The translations under genes were made by a program, and so were the position numbers. From the NCBI RefSeq assembly GCF_001589285.1, contig NZ_JEMA01001049.1:653-39963 (forward strand): 39,311 nt of DNA, given 5' to 3'. The DNA is from Sorangium cellulosum (lineage in GTDB: Bacteria; Myxococcota_A; Polyangia; Polyangiales; Polyangiaceae). Below the pieces are notes generated by a model. That model was not told the origin of the DNA, did no database searches, and saw only the letters and a program-made list of their open reading frames with translations. Position 1 is the stretch's first letter; every line of letters starts with the position of its first letter. Shown here one piece after another: positions 31,091 through 39,186 of this stretch.

Positions 31091-33601
31091 TCAGAAGGAG
31101 AGGACGCCGCCCTCGTCGGCCTTGGTGGCCGAGCCGGGGCGGATGGTGATCTCGTCGCCGCCGCCGCCGGGCTTCTTGCTCACGTCGTACGAGGCGCCGG
31201 GGGTGAGCCCCGTGACGAGGTGCCTCGTCACGCCGGCGGGCGCGGTGTACTGGACCTGGGACACGGCGCCCAGATCGACAGGGAACAGGACCAGGGTGCC
31301 TTTCACCGCGACGCCCGCGAAGGGCGTGCCCTGCTTCGTTCGCACGAGCGCCGCCGGGTCCGCCGCCGCCTTGCCGTCGGCGCCCTGGAGCACGTGGAGG
31401 AAGCGCGTGTCTCTCGGCATGGGGGACGGCGGCTCGGTCCGCAGGGTCGCGAGCATCGACTCGAACTCGGCCGGCTTGGTGTCCCAGGTGCCCGTCGGTT
31501 TGTACGGCTCGGCCGCGAGGACGGGGTTGTCGGGCAGCAGCGCGGTCACGAAGAGCTTCTGCCCCTTGGGCGTCGTGACCGTCGCCAGGTTCCCCGCCAC
31601 TTGCGCGGCGCTCGGCGTCTGCAGGAAGAAGCGCTTGAAGCGCCCCTCCTTGCCCGTCGCGGCGCGGTCGTAGAGCACGAGGTGATCCGGCTTGAGCCAC
31701 ACGAGCGAGCGGCTGACGTGCTTCACGTCGCCGATGTTCTCGTAGTCGGAGTTGTAGAGCGGGGTCGCGTCGCCGAGCACGTAGACGTAGTCCTGCGCGA
31801 AGCTCTTCGCGAGCACCCGGGGATCGTGCGTGTGCACGAGCGGCCACTGGGAGCCGCGCCGCCAGAGCTCGCCGCGGTTCGGGTCGTCGTGGCGGCGGTT
31901 GCGGTCGTTCTCGACGGCGAGGGTGTTGTGCTGCTCGGAGTTGCCGAAGAAGGCGCCGTACCCGATGCGCTCCTTGGTGAGCCACTCGCCGCCGCGGTAG
32001 AAGCCGAAGCTGAGGCCGTCGCCGTGCTGGTGGTCGATGTGCTCCCAGCCAAGCTGGTAGTGGAGCCACGTCGCGTCGGGCCCCCAGCTCGTCCTCGCGA
32101 ACACGTGGCCGAGGCCGGCGCCGTAGTGCGTGAGCGGGATCGAGGGGCGCGGGTCGGTCGGGGTCACCGCCGGGTCGAGCAGCAGGAAGTACAGGATCGA
32201 GTGCCGCTTGTGCACCTGGCCGAGCGTCGAGCGGGCGCGCCGCGCGAGGCCCGCGGCGCCGCCGGGACCGGCGTGGATGGCCATCCAGCGGAGCGCGTTC
32301 AGGCGCTCGGCGTTGCCGCTGTTCTGGGCGTGGAGGCCGAGCGCCGCGAACGGATCGATGTGATCCGTGTACTCGTAGCGCTGGCCGTCGCCCGTCCACG
32401 CGGCCTCGTGGGTCGGCCCGATCCGGCCCTGGGGCGTGGCGGGGCTCAGGCTGTGGAGGTGGGCCGGGATGAACTCGTGCCAGAAGGGGTTGCCGTCGAG
32501 GTGCACCTGCGGGCCCCACTTCGCCGGATCGGCCTCGCCCGCGGTCTGGATGGCGAGGAGCGTCTCGCTCACGTAGGCCAGCGTCGCGGGGCCGTACTGG
32601 AAGCCCTCCGGCGGCACGCCGCCGCGCGCGTCGTTCCGGAGGACGCTGTCGCTCATGTAGAGCCACGCCCCGGCGACGTTGGCGAAGTAGTCCCGGAGCC
32701 GCGGGTAGGTGCCGTTGTGCTTCTGATCCGGCGGGTCGTCGGCCTCGTCGAACGCGAGCGACAGGAGCGTGAGGTTGCGCATGTGCGACGTGAAGTAGTT
32801 GTTCACGGCGTACCGGCGCTTCCTCGGCTCCTTCAGCATCGCCGGGTCGTTCAGCTTGCCGATCGGCTCGGGGTGGGCGTGGCTCGTCGTCGTCGACCTG
32901 AGCTGCTCCTCGGCCCAGCGCAGGAAGACGGGCCGTATCGCCGCCTTGTCCTGGGGCGAGAGGTACCCGTAGATCCAGTCGACCGTGAGGCCGAACGACT
33001 CGCCGGCCCAGCGGGCGCGGTCGCCCCTGGCGAAGTTGCGGTTGAAGGGGTCCTTGGGATCTCCCTTGTTCACGCGGTCGACGATGTAGAGGAGGATCTT
33101 GCGCGCGCGTGCGGCGTAGTCGTTGCGGGCCGCCTCGTCGCTCGAGACGAGCGACATGAAGGCGAACAGCTCGGCGTGCGCCTCGCAGTAGACGCGGCTG
33201 AAGGCGCAGTCGCCCTCGGAGGGGATCTGGCCCTTGTCCATCGCCGCCACGGCCTCGGCCGTGACGGTCGCGAGCTCCTTGAACAGGGGGTTCGCCGGCG
33301 TGGCGCGCGCGCGCAGCTTCGGCAGGTCGGCCTCGCGCACCCAGAGCCTCGGGTGCCCCTTGGCCGGCACGGCCGGCGGCGCGGGCGGCGCCTGGAAGCG
33401 CGGCGCCGCGACAGCGAGGGCCGCGGCGCCGGACTGCGTCTCCTCGGCGCCCGGATGCGCGCCGGGCTGCGCGCCGGGCTGCGCGCCCGCGCCGCTGTGC
33501 ACCGCCGGGGGCCCCGGGGTCTGCCGCCGGTCGCAGCCGGCGAGGAGACCCGCGAGGCCGAGCGCCAGCGCGAGCGGCGCGAGCGACCGCCCACGCGTCA
33601 T
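31091..33601 (-). CDS. Heparinase II/III-like polysaccharide lyase, lipoprotein
   Basis: The product has 836 residues from the ATG at 33601, which overlaps the preceding epimerase stop as ATGA. A lipoprotein signal ends at LLAGC, followed by a Pro/Gly/Ala linker with a PGAQ repeat. Residues ~85-450 form an alpha-toroid (HPRLWVREADLPKLRAR, AGESFGLTVDWIYGYLSPQDKAAI). The C-terminal part is a beta-sandwich with IDHQHGDGLSFGFYRGGEWL and NSEQHNTLAVEND, as in heparinase II/III and alginate-lyase-like enzymes. It should act on uronate-containing polysaccharide in the periplasm or at the surface. With the UDP-sugar dehydrogenase in the locus, the EPS itself is a plausible substrate. The frame stays open upstream to 34648, but that is antisense-free noise within the epimerase gene region. 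Confidence 0.85.
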   Translation of the reverse strand: MTRGRSLAPLALALGLAGLLAGCDRRQTPGPPAVHSGAGAQPGAQPGAHPGAEETQSGAAALAVAAPRFQAPPAPPAVPAKGHPRLWVREADLPKLRARATPANPLFKELATVTAEAVAAMDKGQIPSEGDCAFSRVYCEAHAELFAFMSLVSSDEAARNDYAARARKILLYIVDRVNKGDPKDPFNRNFARGDRARWAGESFGLTVDWIYGYLSPQDKAAIRPVFLRWAEEQLRSTTTSHAHPEPIGKLNDPAMLKEPRKRRYAVNNYFTSHMRNLTLLSLAFDEADDPPDQKHNGTYPRLRDYFANVAGAWLYMSDSVLRNDARGGVPPEGFQYGPATLAYVSETLLAIQTAGEADPAKWGPQVHLDGNPFWHEFIPAHLHSLSPATPQGRIGPTHEAAWTGDGQRYEYTDHIDPFAALGLHAQNSGNAERLNALRWMAIHAGPGGAAGLARRARSTLGQVHKRHSILYFLLLDPAVTPTDPRPSIPLTHYGAGLGHVFARTSWGPDATWLHYQLGWEHIDHQHGDGLSFGFYRGGEWLTKERIGYGAFFGNSEQHNTLAVENDRNRRHDDPNRGELWRRGSQWPLVHTHDPRVLAKSFAQDYVYVLGDATPLYNSDYENIGDVKHVSRSLVWLKPDHLVLYDRAATGKEGRFKRFFLQTPSAAQVAGNLATVTTPKGQKLFVTALLPDNPVLAAEPYKPTGTWDTKPAEFESMLATLRTEPPSPMPRDTRFLHVLQGADGKAAADPAALVRTKQGTPFAGVAVKGTLVLFPVDLGAVSQVQYTAPAGVTRHLVTGLTPGASYDVSKKPGGGGDEITIRPGSATKADEGGVLSF
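33447..33482. repeat. Three 12-bp tandem repeats in the heparinase-like gene
   Basis: Units 33447-33458, 33459-33470 and 33471-33482 are tandem 12-mers, the last two identical. They encode the repeated PGAQ/PGAH tetrapeptides of the lipoprotein linker. Confidence 0.8.
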
Positions 33602-34608
33602 GTCGCGCGTTCCCGGAGATAGGCGAACGTGCGCTGCAGGCCCTCCTCGGTGGAGACGAGCTGCTTCCAGCCGAGCGCCTTCAGCTTGGTGTTGTCGAAC
33701 CGGTTCCCCTTCCAGGAGGTCGCGCTCTTGTACGGCGTGAAGACGGCCGGGAGCTGACCCTTCGAGTAGGCGTGATATCGCTCCACGAGCTTCGATATCC
33801 CGGTGAGGGCGACATAGGGCACCGAGAGCGAGCGGATCGGCTTCACCTCGCGCTTGTAGCGGGCGAGGTAGACGTCGGCCGTGGGCAGGTCGTCGTCGTG
33901 GACGTTGTAGACCTGCCCCTTCGCGACCTCGCTCCGGCCAGCGACGGCGATCGCCTCGGCGCAGTTGTCCACGTACGTCAGCGGGAGGATGTTGCGCCCG
34001 CCGAGGTGCAGGAACACGCCGAAAAGGCTCATCCCGACGCGGCCGGAGAAGGCGTTGCCGCCCGGGCCGTAGATGACGCCGGGGCGGAGCACCGTGAGCG
34101 GGAAGCCGTAGCGCGCCTGGTACTCCCAGAAGAGCTTCTCCTGCCGGAGCTTCGCCTGCGAGTAGAGGTCGCGCTGCGCGGGCCGCGACTCGATCGGGGT
34201 GTTCTCGTCGACGATGTACCCGCGCGGGAGGTCGGCCACGCCGTAGACGCCGAAGGAGCTGATGAGGATGACCCGCGGCGACCGGCCCGTGTGGACCAGC
34301 GCCTCGAGCAGGTTCTTCGAGGCGACAACGGTGTTCAGGAACATGTCCGCGGGCGCGCCGCCCATGGCCGCGGCCACGTGGTAGACAACGTCCACGCCCT
34401 CGACAGCGTGCTCGGCGGCCTCCTTCGTGGCGAGGGAGCCCACCGCGACCTCGAGGGGGACGCCCCGGCGCTGCTCCAGCTCCTCCAGCCGCGCGCGGTT
34501 GCTCGCCGGGCGGACGAGGCAGCGGATGTCGGTCTCGCCGTGGGCGAGCAGCCGGTCGACGAGGGACGACCCGAGGAAGCCGTTCGAGCCAGTGACAAGG
34601 ACTTTCAT
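33598..34608 (-). CDS. NAD-dependent epimerase/dehydratase (extended SDR)
   Basis: The protein has 336 residues. The N-terminal Rossmann motif is VTGSNGFLGSSL (TGxxGxxG), the catalytic set includes SSFGVYG and YSQAK (YxxxK), and LRPGVIYGPGG is the extended-SDR substrate segment. Members epimerise, dehydrate or reduce sugar nucleotides. It is coupled by ATGA overlaps on both sides, to the Gfo/Idh gene upstream and the heparinase-like gene downstream, so the three are made together. The substrate is not decidable. The C-terminal half (VYNVHDDDLPTADVYLARYKRE) also resembles 3-beta-HSD-like members. Confidence 0.88.
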   Translation of the reverse strand: MKVLVTGSNGFLGSSLVDRLLAHGETDIRCLVRPASNRARLEELEQRRGVPLEVAVGSLATKEAAEHAVEGVDVVYHVAAAMGGAPADMFLNTVVASKNLLEALVHTGRSPRVILISSFGVYGVADLPRGYIVDENTPIESRPAQRDLYSQAKLRQEKLFWEYQARYGFPLTVLRPGVIYGPGGNAFSGRVGMSLFGVFLHLGGRNILPLTYVDNCAEAIAVAGRSEVAKGQVYNVHDDDLPTADVYLARYKREVKPIRSLSVPYVALTGISKLVERYHAYSKGQLPAVFTPYKSATSWKGNRFDNTKLKALGWKQLVSTEEGLQRTFAYLRERAT

Positions 34609-35693
34609 GTGCGCGCCTTCTCCTGCGGGACCTGCCGGAAGATCTCATCCATCATCCACGCGACCCGGATCATGTCCCGGTACGAGATCGGCAGCTCCGC
34701 GCCCCGCGTGATGCTGTCGTAGAAGAGCCCGATCAGGCGGTTCATCCCCGAGAAGAAGTGGAAGTCGCTGCGGGCGAACCGCACGACGTTCTTGCCCCCT
34801 TCGCGCAGGTAGGAGAGGGCCTGATCGAAGGCGGGCACGACGCGGCCGATGGCGCTCGGCAGCTTCGGCGACGCGTCGAGCGTGACCGTGCGGCTCGTGA
34901 AGTCGACGTGGAGCGTGTTCTTCGTGCCGTAGACGCGGAGGAAGTGCCCCGGCGGCCGCGCGTGCGACGAGAACGTCCCGTACGCGCTGACGCGCGCGCC
35001 CTGCACCGTGACGCGGAGCTCGTCGAGCATGTCGTCGCGCGCGTCGCCGAAGCGCTTCTCCCGGAGCGCGTAGGCGGTCGCGGTGACCTTCGGCTGCTCG
35101 TCGTCCACGAACTCGACGACCTTGTTGAGCAGGTGGTCGATGTTGTTGTGGAACAGCTTGCCCGGGAGGCGGTGGACCCAGTGCGATCCGTCGCCGAGGA
35201 GCGCCGCGCCGAAGGGGCCGGAGAGGTTGTAGCCGAAGCAGCTCTCCACGTGGACGGGGTCGCCGAGCACGCCCTCGCCGATGAGGCGCCGCATCTCGAC
35301 GGCCGGCGGATCGAACTGGTACTCCCAGCCGACGGTCATCTTCTTCCCGGCGGCGGTGCAGAGCTCGATGAGGCGCCGCACGTCCGAGAGGTTCAGCGCG
35401 GTCGGCTTCTCCACGTAGACGTGGGCGCCCGCCTCGATGGCGCGCCGCGCGAGGAACAGGTGGGACTGCGGAGGGGTGGTGATGTGGACGACGTCGGGCT
35501 TCTCGACGTCGAGCATCCGGTCGAACGAGTCGTAGTGGCTCGGGATGCCGTAGCGCACCGCGATCTGCTCGGCCATCAGGAGCTCTAGGTCGCAGACTGC
35601 GACGACCCGGGCCCGCTCCGGCATCTTCTGGATCTCTTCGATGTGCCCGTCGGCGATCTTGCCGCAGCCGACGATCGCGATTTTGAGGGTCAT
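34605..35693 (-). CDS. Gfo/Idh/MocA-family oxidoreductase
   Basis: The protein has 362 residues. The N-terminal Rossmann motif is IAIVGCGKIADGHI, followed by VCDLELLMAEQIA and the family hallmark VYVEKPTAL (Lys in the EKP motif). The C-terminal alpha/beta domain includes VHVESCFGYNLSGPFG and NNIDHLLNKVVEFV. Family enzymes oxidise or reduce sugars or sugar nucleotides with NAD(P), often in steps to 3-keto or amino sugars. It opens the operon Gfo/Idh - epimerase - heparinase-like, with an ATGA overlap to the next gene. The 227 bp upstream, shared with the divergent GT4 gene, contain no clear promoter. Confidence 0.9.
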   Translation of the reverse strand: MTLKIAIVGCGKIADGHIEEIQKMPERARVVAVCDLELLMAEQIAVRYGIPSHYDSFDRMLDVEKPDVVHITTPPQSHLFLARRAIEAGAHVYVEKPTALNLSDVRRLIELCTAAGKKMTVGWEYQFDPPAVEMRRLIGEGVLGDPVHVESCFGYNLSGPFGAALLGDGSHWVHRLPGKLFHNNIDHLLNKVVEFVDDEQPKVTATAYALREKRFGDARDDMLDELRVTVQGARVSAYGTFSSHARPPGHFLRVYGTKNTLHVDFTSRTVTLDASPKLPSAIGRVVPAFDQALSYLREGGKNVVRFARSDFHFFSGMNRLIGLFYDSITRGAELPISYRDMIRVAWMMDEIFRQVPQEKART

Positions 35694-35920
35694 GGGGCGG
35701 CGGAGCGTACCGCAACGGGGCAGCCGAGAGCTAGGCTCTCGGGCCGCTCGTCGCGCGGCGAGCGCCGTCGGGGTCGGGACGCGCGCGCGGGTCGGCGCGG
35801 GCCGCGCGCGCGGCCTGCGTCGATCGCGCGTGGGGCGCGCGCGGTGGACGTGCCTGGTGACGATCGCGGCGGCCTCGGGTAGGCTGCGCGGCGCATCATC
35901 ACAACGAAGGGCGGTGATCC

Positions 35921-37162
35921 GTGCGCGTGCTTCATGTTCTTCATACGTCGCTGCCTGTCATTGCGGGGTACACGATCCGCAGCGACTACATCATCAAGCA
36001 TCAGGCCGAGCACGGGATGCGTCCGGCGGTGGTGACCTCGGCGCAGCAGGGGTCCGGGGACACGCTGAAGGAGGAGATCGGCGGGATCTCCACCTGGCGG
36101 ACGCGCGAGCCGTCCGGCAAGAAGCTGCCGGTCGTCCGGGAGCTCTCGCTCGTGCGGGCGCTGGAGGCGCGCGTCGAGGACGCGATCCGGGAGTTTCAGC
36201 CCGATCTCGTGCACGCGCACTCGCCCATGCTGGTCGGGCTGCCGGCGCTCGCGGCGGCGCGCCGCTTCGGGCTGCCGCTCGTCTACGAGGTGCGCGACCT
36301 CTGGGAGAACGCCTCGGTCGATCGGGGCAAATTCGCCGAGGACTCGGTGCCTTACAAGATCGCCGCCGGCCTCGAGAGCATCGTCTACAAGTACGCTGAC
36401 GCGACGGTGACGATCTGCGAGAGCCTGAAGAACGCGGTCGCGCCGCGGGTGCGCAGCACGGACGCGCTCTACGTCGTGGGCAACGGCGTCGACTCGGACA
36501 AGTTCGCGCCGCGGGAGGCGCCGCCCGGCGCCTGGGAGCGCTTCGGGCTCGCCGGAAAGAGGCTCATCGGGTACGTCGGCACGTTCCAGCCGTACGAGGG
36601 GCTCCAGACGCTCATCGCGGCGATCGGCGACATCGCGCGGGAGATCCCGGACGCGCACGTCGTCATCACCGGGGCCGGCGGCCAGGAGATGGAGCTCAAG
36701 GCGTTCGCCCGCGAGCGAGGGGTGGAGTCCAAGGTGACGTTCACCGGGCGGGTGCCGCACGACGAGGTGTTCAACATCTACGCGATGGCGAGCCTGCTCG
36801 TGTATCCGCGCATCCGGACCCGGACGACCGCGCTCACGACGCCGCTGAAGCCCCTCGAGGCCATGGCCATGGCCCGTCCCGTGATGGTGAGCGACGTCCC
36901 CGCGATGGGAGAGCTCGTGCGCTATGGCGAGACGGGGTTCGTCTTCAAGGCCGGCGACAGCGCCGACCTGACGCGGCGGTGCGTCGAGGCGCTGAAGGAT
37001 CCGGAGCGCCTCGATCGGGTCGGCAAGAACGCGCGCGAATGGATCCTCAAGGAGCGGCAATGGCCCACGCTGCTCTCGCAGTACGCGACCATCTACGAGA
37101 GGGCGATCGCCGCGCGCCGCGGACAAGGCAAGTCGCACGTCGGCGAGGCGCGGACGGCGTGA
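35921..37162 (+). CDS. GT4-family glycosyltransferase
   Basis: This 413-residue GT-B protein starts at a GTG with AAGG about 10 nt upstream. The N-terminal domain begins VLHVLHTSLPVIAGYTIRS, with a Gly-rich acceptor loop and DLVHAHSPMLVGLPALAAAR. The C-terminal domain holds KRLIGYVGTFQPYEGL, VVITGAGGQEMEL, VTFTGRVPHDEV and KPLEAMAMARPVM, including the Glu-x7-Glu-type donor site. The opening motif resembles GT4 enzymes linked to exosortase systems, but no exosortase gene is present. It most likely adds a sugar to the EPS repeat unit at the cytoplasmic face. A strong hairpin follows the stop. Confidence 0.88.
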   Translation: MRVLHVLHTSLPVIAGYTIRSDYIIKHQAEHGMRPAVVTSAQQGSGDTLKEEIGGISTWRTREPSGKKLPVVRELSLVRALEARVEDAIREFQPDLVHAHSPMLVGLPALAAARRFGLPLVYEVRDLWENASVDRGKFAEDSVPYKIAAGLESIVYKYADATVTICESLKNAVAPRVRSTDALYVVGNGVDSDKFAPREAPPGAWERFGLAGKRLIGYVGTFQPYEGLQTLIAAIGDIAREIPDAHVVITGAGGQEMELKAFARERGVESKVTFTGRVPHDEVFNIYAMASLLVYPRIRTRTTALTTPLKPLEAMAMARPVMVSDVPAMGELVRYGETGFVFKAGDSADLTRRCVEALKDPERLDRVGKNAREWILKERQWPTLLSQYATIYERAIAARRGQGKSHVGEARTA

Positions 37163-37163
37163 C

Positions 37164-37189
37164 GGGCCGCGCGCGCCGGCGCGTGGCCC
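37164..37189 (+). terminator. Strong hairpin after the GT4 gene
   Basis: An 11-bp stem with one G-U pair and a 4-nt loop begins one base after the GT4 stop codon. It is GC-only in effect, with no U tract. The rest of the ~275-bp gap to 37438 is GC-rich and shows no gene. Confidence 0.5.
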
Positions 37190-37423
37190 CGCGCCGGGCG
37201 CGCTCCCCCCGCGAATGAGCGGGAGCCGGCGCGGGCGGCGCGGCGCGTCTCCAGGAAACACGCCGTCCGCCCCGCGCCGGGGCGCCGTCTCCCGCCTCCC
37301 TGCGCGCGCCTCTCACGGCCGACCGCCGGCATCGCGGCCGCCCGGGCGGCGCGATCCCGGGGCTCGCCCCCTGCGATCCAGGGTATGATCGCGCGGCCCC
37401 ATCCCGCCCCTTCGGGAACTGGC

Positions 37424-37429
37424 AGGAGG
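37424..37429 (+). promoter_or_regulatory. Shine-Dalgarno site for the small STAS-like gene
   Basis: AGGAGG lies 9 nt before the GTG at 37439. It selects that start over an ATG at 37385. Confidence 0.7.
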
Positions 37430-37438
37430 TCTCTCAAC

Positions 37439-37816
37439 GTGTTCGAGATCAAAGTCGACCGGATCCACGCCATCGTGGATTTCGTCCTCGAGGGCCGTGT
37501 CCGCCTCGAAGAGATGGAGAACTTCGTCAGCGAGCTGAGGAAGGCGTGCGAGGGCCTGCAGGGCCGGGAGATCAAGATCAAGGCCGATGTCCGCGGCTTC
37601 CGGCCGATGGCGCCCGAGGTCGCGGAGAAGATCCGCGCCGTCCAGGAGTTCGGCCTGGAGCTCGGGGTGATGCGCGTCGCCGAGATCATCGAGAGCGACA
37701 TCGTGGCGCTCCAGCTCAACCGCGTGGCGCGCGAGAGCGGCACGGACAAGGTCCTCCGGCGCTTCTGGGACGAGGACGCCGCCCACGAGTGGCTCCTCCA
37801 CGGCGATCCTGAGTAG
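37439..37816 (+). CDS. Small STAS-like (SpoIIAA-like) protein, function unknown
   Basis: The product has 125 residues from a GTG with an AGGAGG site. The order beta (FEIKVDRIHAIVDFVLEG), helix (EEMENFVSELRKACEGLQG), beta (REIKIKADVRGF), helix (PEVAEKIRAVQEFGLELG) and beta (VMRVAEIIESD), ending in a helix (VLRRFWDEDAAHEWLL), matches a STAS/SpoIIAA-like fold. The end WDEDAAHEWLL is typical of STAS-like proteins of this size. There is no obvious phospho-Ser DSSG motif, so classical partner switching is unlikely. It stands alone between two hairpins. Assignment is by fold pattern only. Confidence 0.65.
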   Translation: MFEIKVDRIHAIVDFVLEGRVRLEEMENFVSELRKACEGLQGREIKIKADVRGFRPMAPEVAEKIRAVQEFGLELGVMRVAEIIESDIVALQLNRVARESGTDKVLRRFWDEDAAHEWLLHGDPE

Positions 37817-37893
37817 CGCGCCGCTCGGCAGATCGTCAGGCAGCGTCTAGGATACCGAACAGGTCGAAACCCCGAGAAAACGAGCGCCAGAGG

Positions 37894-37939
37894 CACAGAG
37901 GGCACAGAGGAACAACCGAAAAACTCTGTGCCCTCTGTG
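37894..37939. terminator. Perfect 16-bp inverted repeat between convergent genes
   Basis: Arms 37894-37909 and 37924-37939 are perfectly complementary around a 14-nt A-rich loop. Each arm is itself two copies of CACAGAGG with a 9-bp period. The element lies 78 nt past the STAS-like stop and 45 nt before the end of the convergent peptidase gene. It could be a bidirectional terminator or a dispersed intergenic repeat; its composition is far less GC-rich than the surroundings. Confidence 0.6.
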
Positions 37940-37983
37940 GTTCGAATCTCTTCATTCCTGGGTGTTTCAAGCTGCTCGGCGCT

Positions 37984-39186
37984 CTAGCGCAGCGGCGGCG
38001 GATCGCAGGGGTGGGAGGGGCGGTAGCGCCGCAGGACCTCGGCCACGGCGTCGAGCGGCAGGGCGGGGGCGTGGTGGCCGCTGTGGCCGGTCATGTCGAC
38101 GCCCGCGCACATGGCGTTGAGGATCGCCTCCTCCACCACGTCGACGGTGGCCTCGTAGAGGCCGTCGATCTCGGTGTCGAGGACGAGCTCGGCCATGTGC
38201 CGCCCGGGCGCGAGGGGGTGCACGCTGAGCGAGCGGCTCGATCGGGGCGCGCTCCACTGCTCCATGGCGACGCGCGGCACCCGGTTCGCGGTGCTCCAGG
38301 TGAGGACGATCTCGCCGGAGTTGTTGGCGGCGTACCCGCCGGTCCGGCCGATCGCGAGCGCGGCGCGCCGCGACAGGCGCGCGAGCTGGCGGTGGATGAG
38401 GGGGGCGTCGGTCGCGACAAGCACGATGATCGAGCCGGCTGGCCCCCGCCGCGGGACGTGGGCGAAGCGGTCGCTGATCAGCCGGCCCACCGGGACGCCA
38501 TCGACGCGGAGCAGCTCGCGGTCGCCGAAGTTCGAGAGCACGAGCGCGCCGACAACGGCGTCGACCCCGCCGACCGGCACGCGGCGGCTCGAGGTGCCGA
38601 TCCCGCCCGCGAAGTGGAAGGTCTGCATGCCGGTGCCGGCGCCGACGCACCCCTCGGCCACGGCGCCGCCGCGGACGTTGTCGATCGCCTCCTCGACGTC
38701 GGCCTGCGTAATGTGCCGCCCCACGGTGTCGTTGAGGAAGCTGTCGTCGCACTCGGCGACGACAGGGATCACGACGTCGTACTCCTTGCCGATCTGCGGG
38801 TGGCGATGCAAGAGCCACGCGACGGTCGCGTCGAGGACGCGGCCGACGCAGAGCGTGCTGCAGAGCAGGATGGGGGTCTCGCACAGGCCCCATTCGTTGA
38901 TCTGCGAGAGGCCAGTCACCTCGCCGGCGCCGTTCAGCACGTAGCTGGCGGCGAACACCCGATCGAGGAACAGATCGCCGTCGGCCGGCATCACAGCGGT
39001 CACGCCCGTGCGCACCGGGCCGATGCCGGGGACGAGCTCGCCCTCGCCCTCGATCTTGGTCACGTGGTGGACGCGCACCCCGGCGACGTCCGTGATCGCG
39101 TTCTCGGGCCCGGTGGGAAAGCGGCCGATCGCGACGCCCAGGTCGCGCAGTCGAGGGCGCCGGATCGAGGCCGAGGGCGCGCTCAC
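37984..39186 (-). CDS. P1-family self-processing aminopeptidase (DmpA/BapA type)
   Basis: The product has 400 residues from a GTG that overlaps an upstream stop as GTGA. The family's autocleavage site is seen in GPAGSIIVLVATDAPL, with the nucleophile at S252 right after G251. The second catalytic Ser and Glu are in NNSGEIVL (S290, E292). Other marks are GVTAVMP, INEWGLCETPI, VGAGTGMQTFHFAGGIGTSSR and NAMCAGVDMTGHSGHHAPALP. These enzymes cut themselves into alpha and beta chains and release N-terminal amino acids, some acting on D-amino acid or beta-amino acid peptides. There is no signal peptide, so it is cytoplasmic. It is unrelated to the EPS locus. Confidence 0.9.
   Translation of the reverse strand: MSAPSASIRRPRLRDLGVAIGRFPTGPENAITDVAGVRVHHVTKIEGEGELVPGIGPVRTGVTAVMPADGDLFLDRVFAASYVLNGAGEVTGLSQINEWGLCETPILLCSTLCVGRVLDATVAWLLHRHPQIGKEYDVVIPVVAECDDSFLNDTVGRHITQADVEEAIDNVRGGAVAEGCVGAGTGMQTFHFAGGIGTSSRRVPVGGVDAVVGALVLSNFGDRELLRVDGVPVGRLISDRFAHVPRRGPAGSIIVLVATDAPLIHRQLARLSRRAALAIGRTGGYAANNSGEIVLTWSTANRVPRVAMEQWSAPRSSRSLSVHPLAPGRHMAELVLDTEIDGLYEATVDVVEEAILNAMCAGVDMTGHSGHHAPALPLDAVAEVLRRYRPSHPCDPPPLR

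Noticed and set aside
30014-33622. 1202-codon open frame on the plus strand
   Set aside because: It is antisense to the SGNH hydrolase and the heparinase-like gene, has Arg/Glu/Ala/Val-rich low-complexity translation and no domain. It is a by-product of extreme G/C third-position bias.
33602-34648. Upstream extension of the heparinase-like frame to 1185 codons
   Set aside because: The extra part lies in another frame of the epimerase gene; the ATG at 33601 gives a lipoprotein signal and an ATGA overlap.
35921-37162. Exosortase/PEP-CTERM system suggested by the GT4 N-terminus
   Set aside because: No exosortase, PEP-CTERM protein or PEP-CTERM-type polysaccharide genes are seen. The MYXO-CTERM tail in the window is a different sorting signal.
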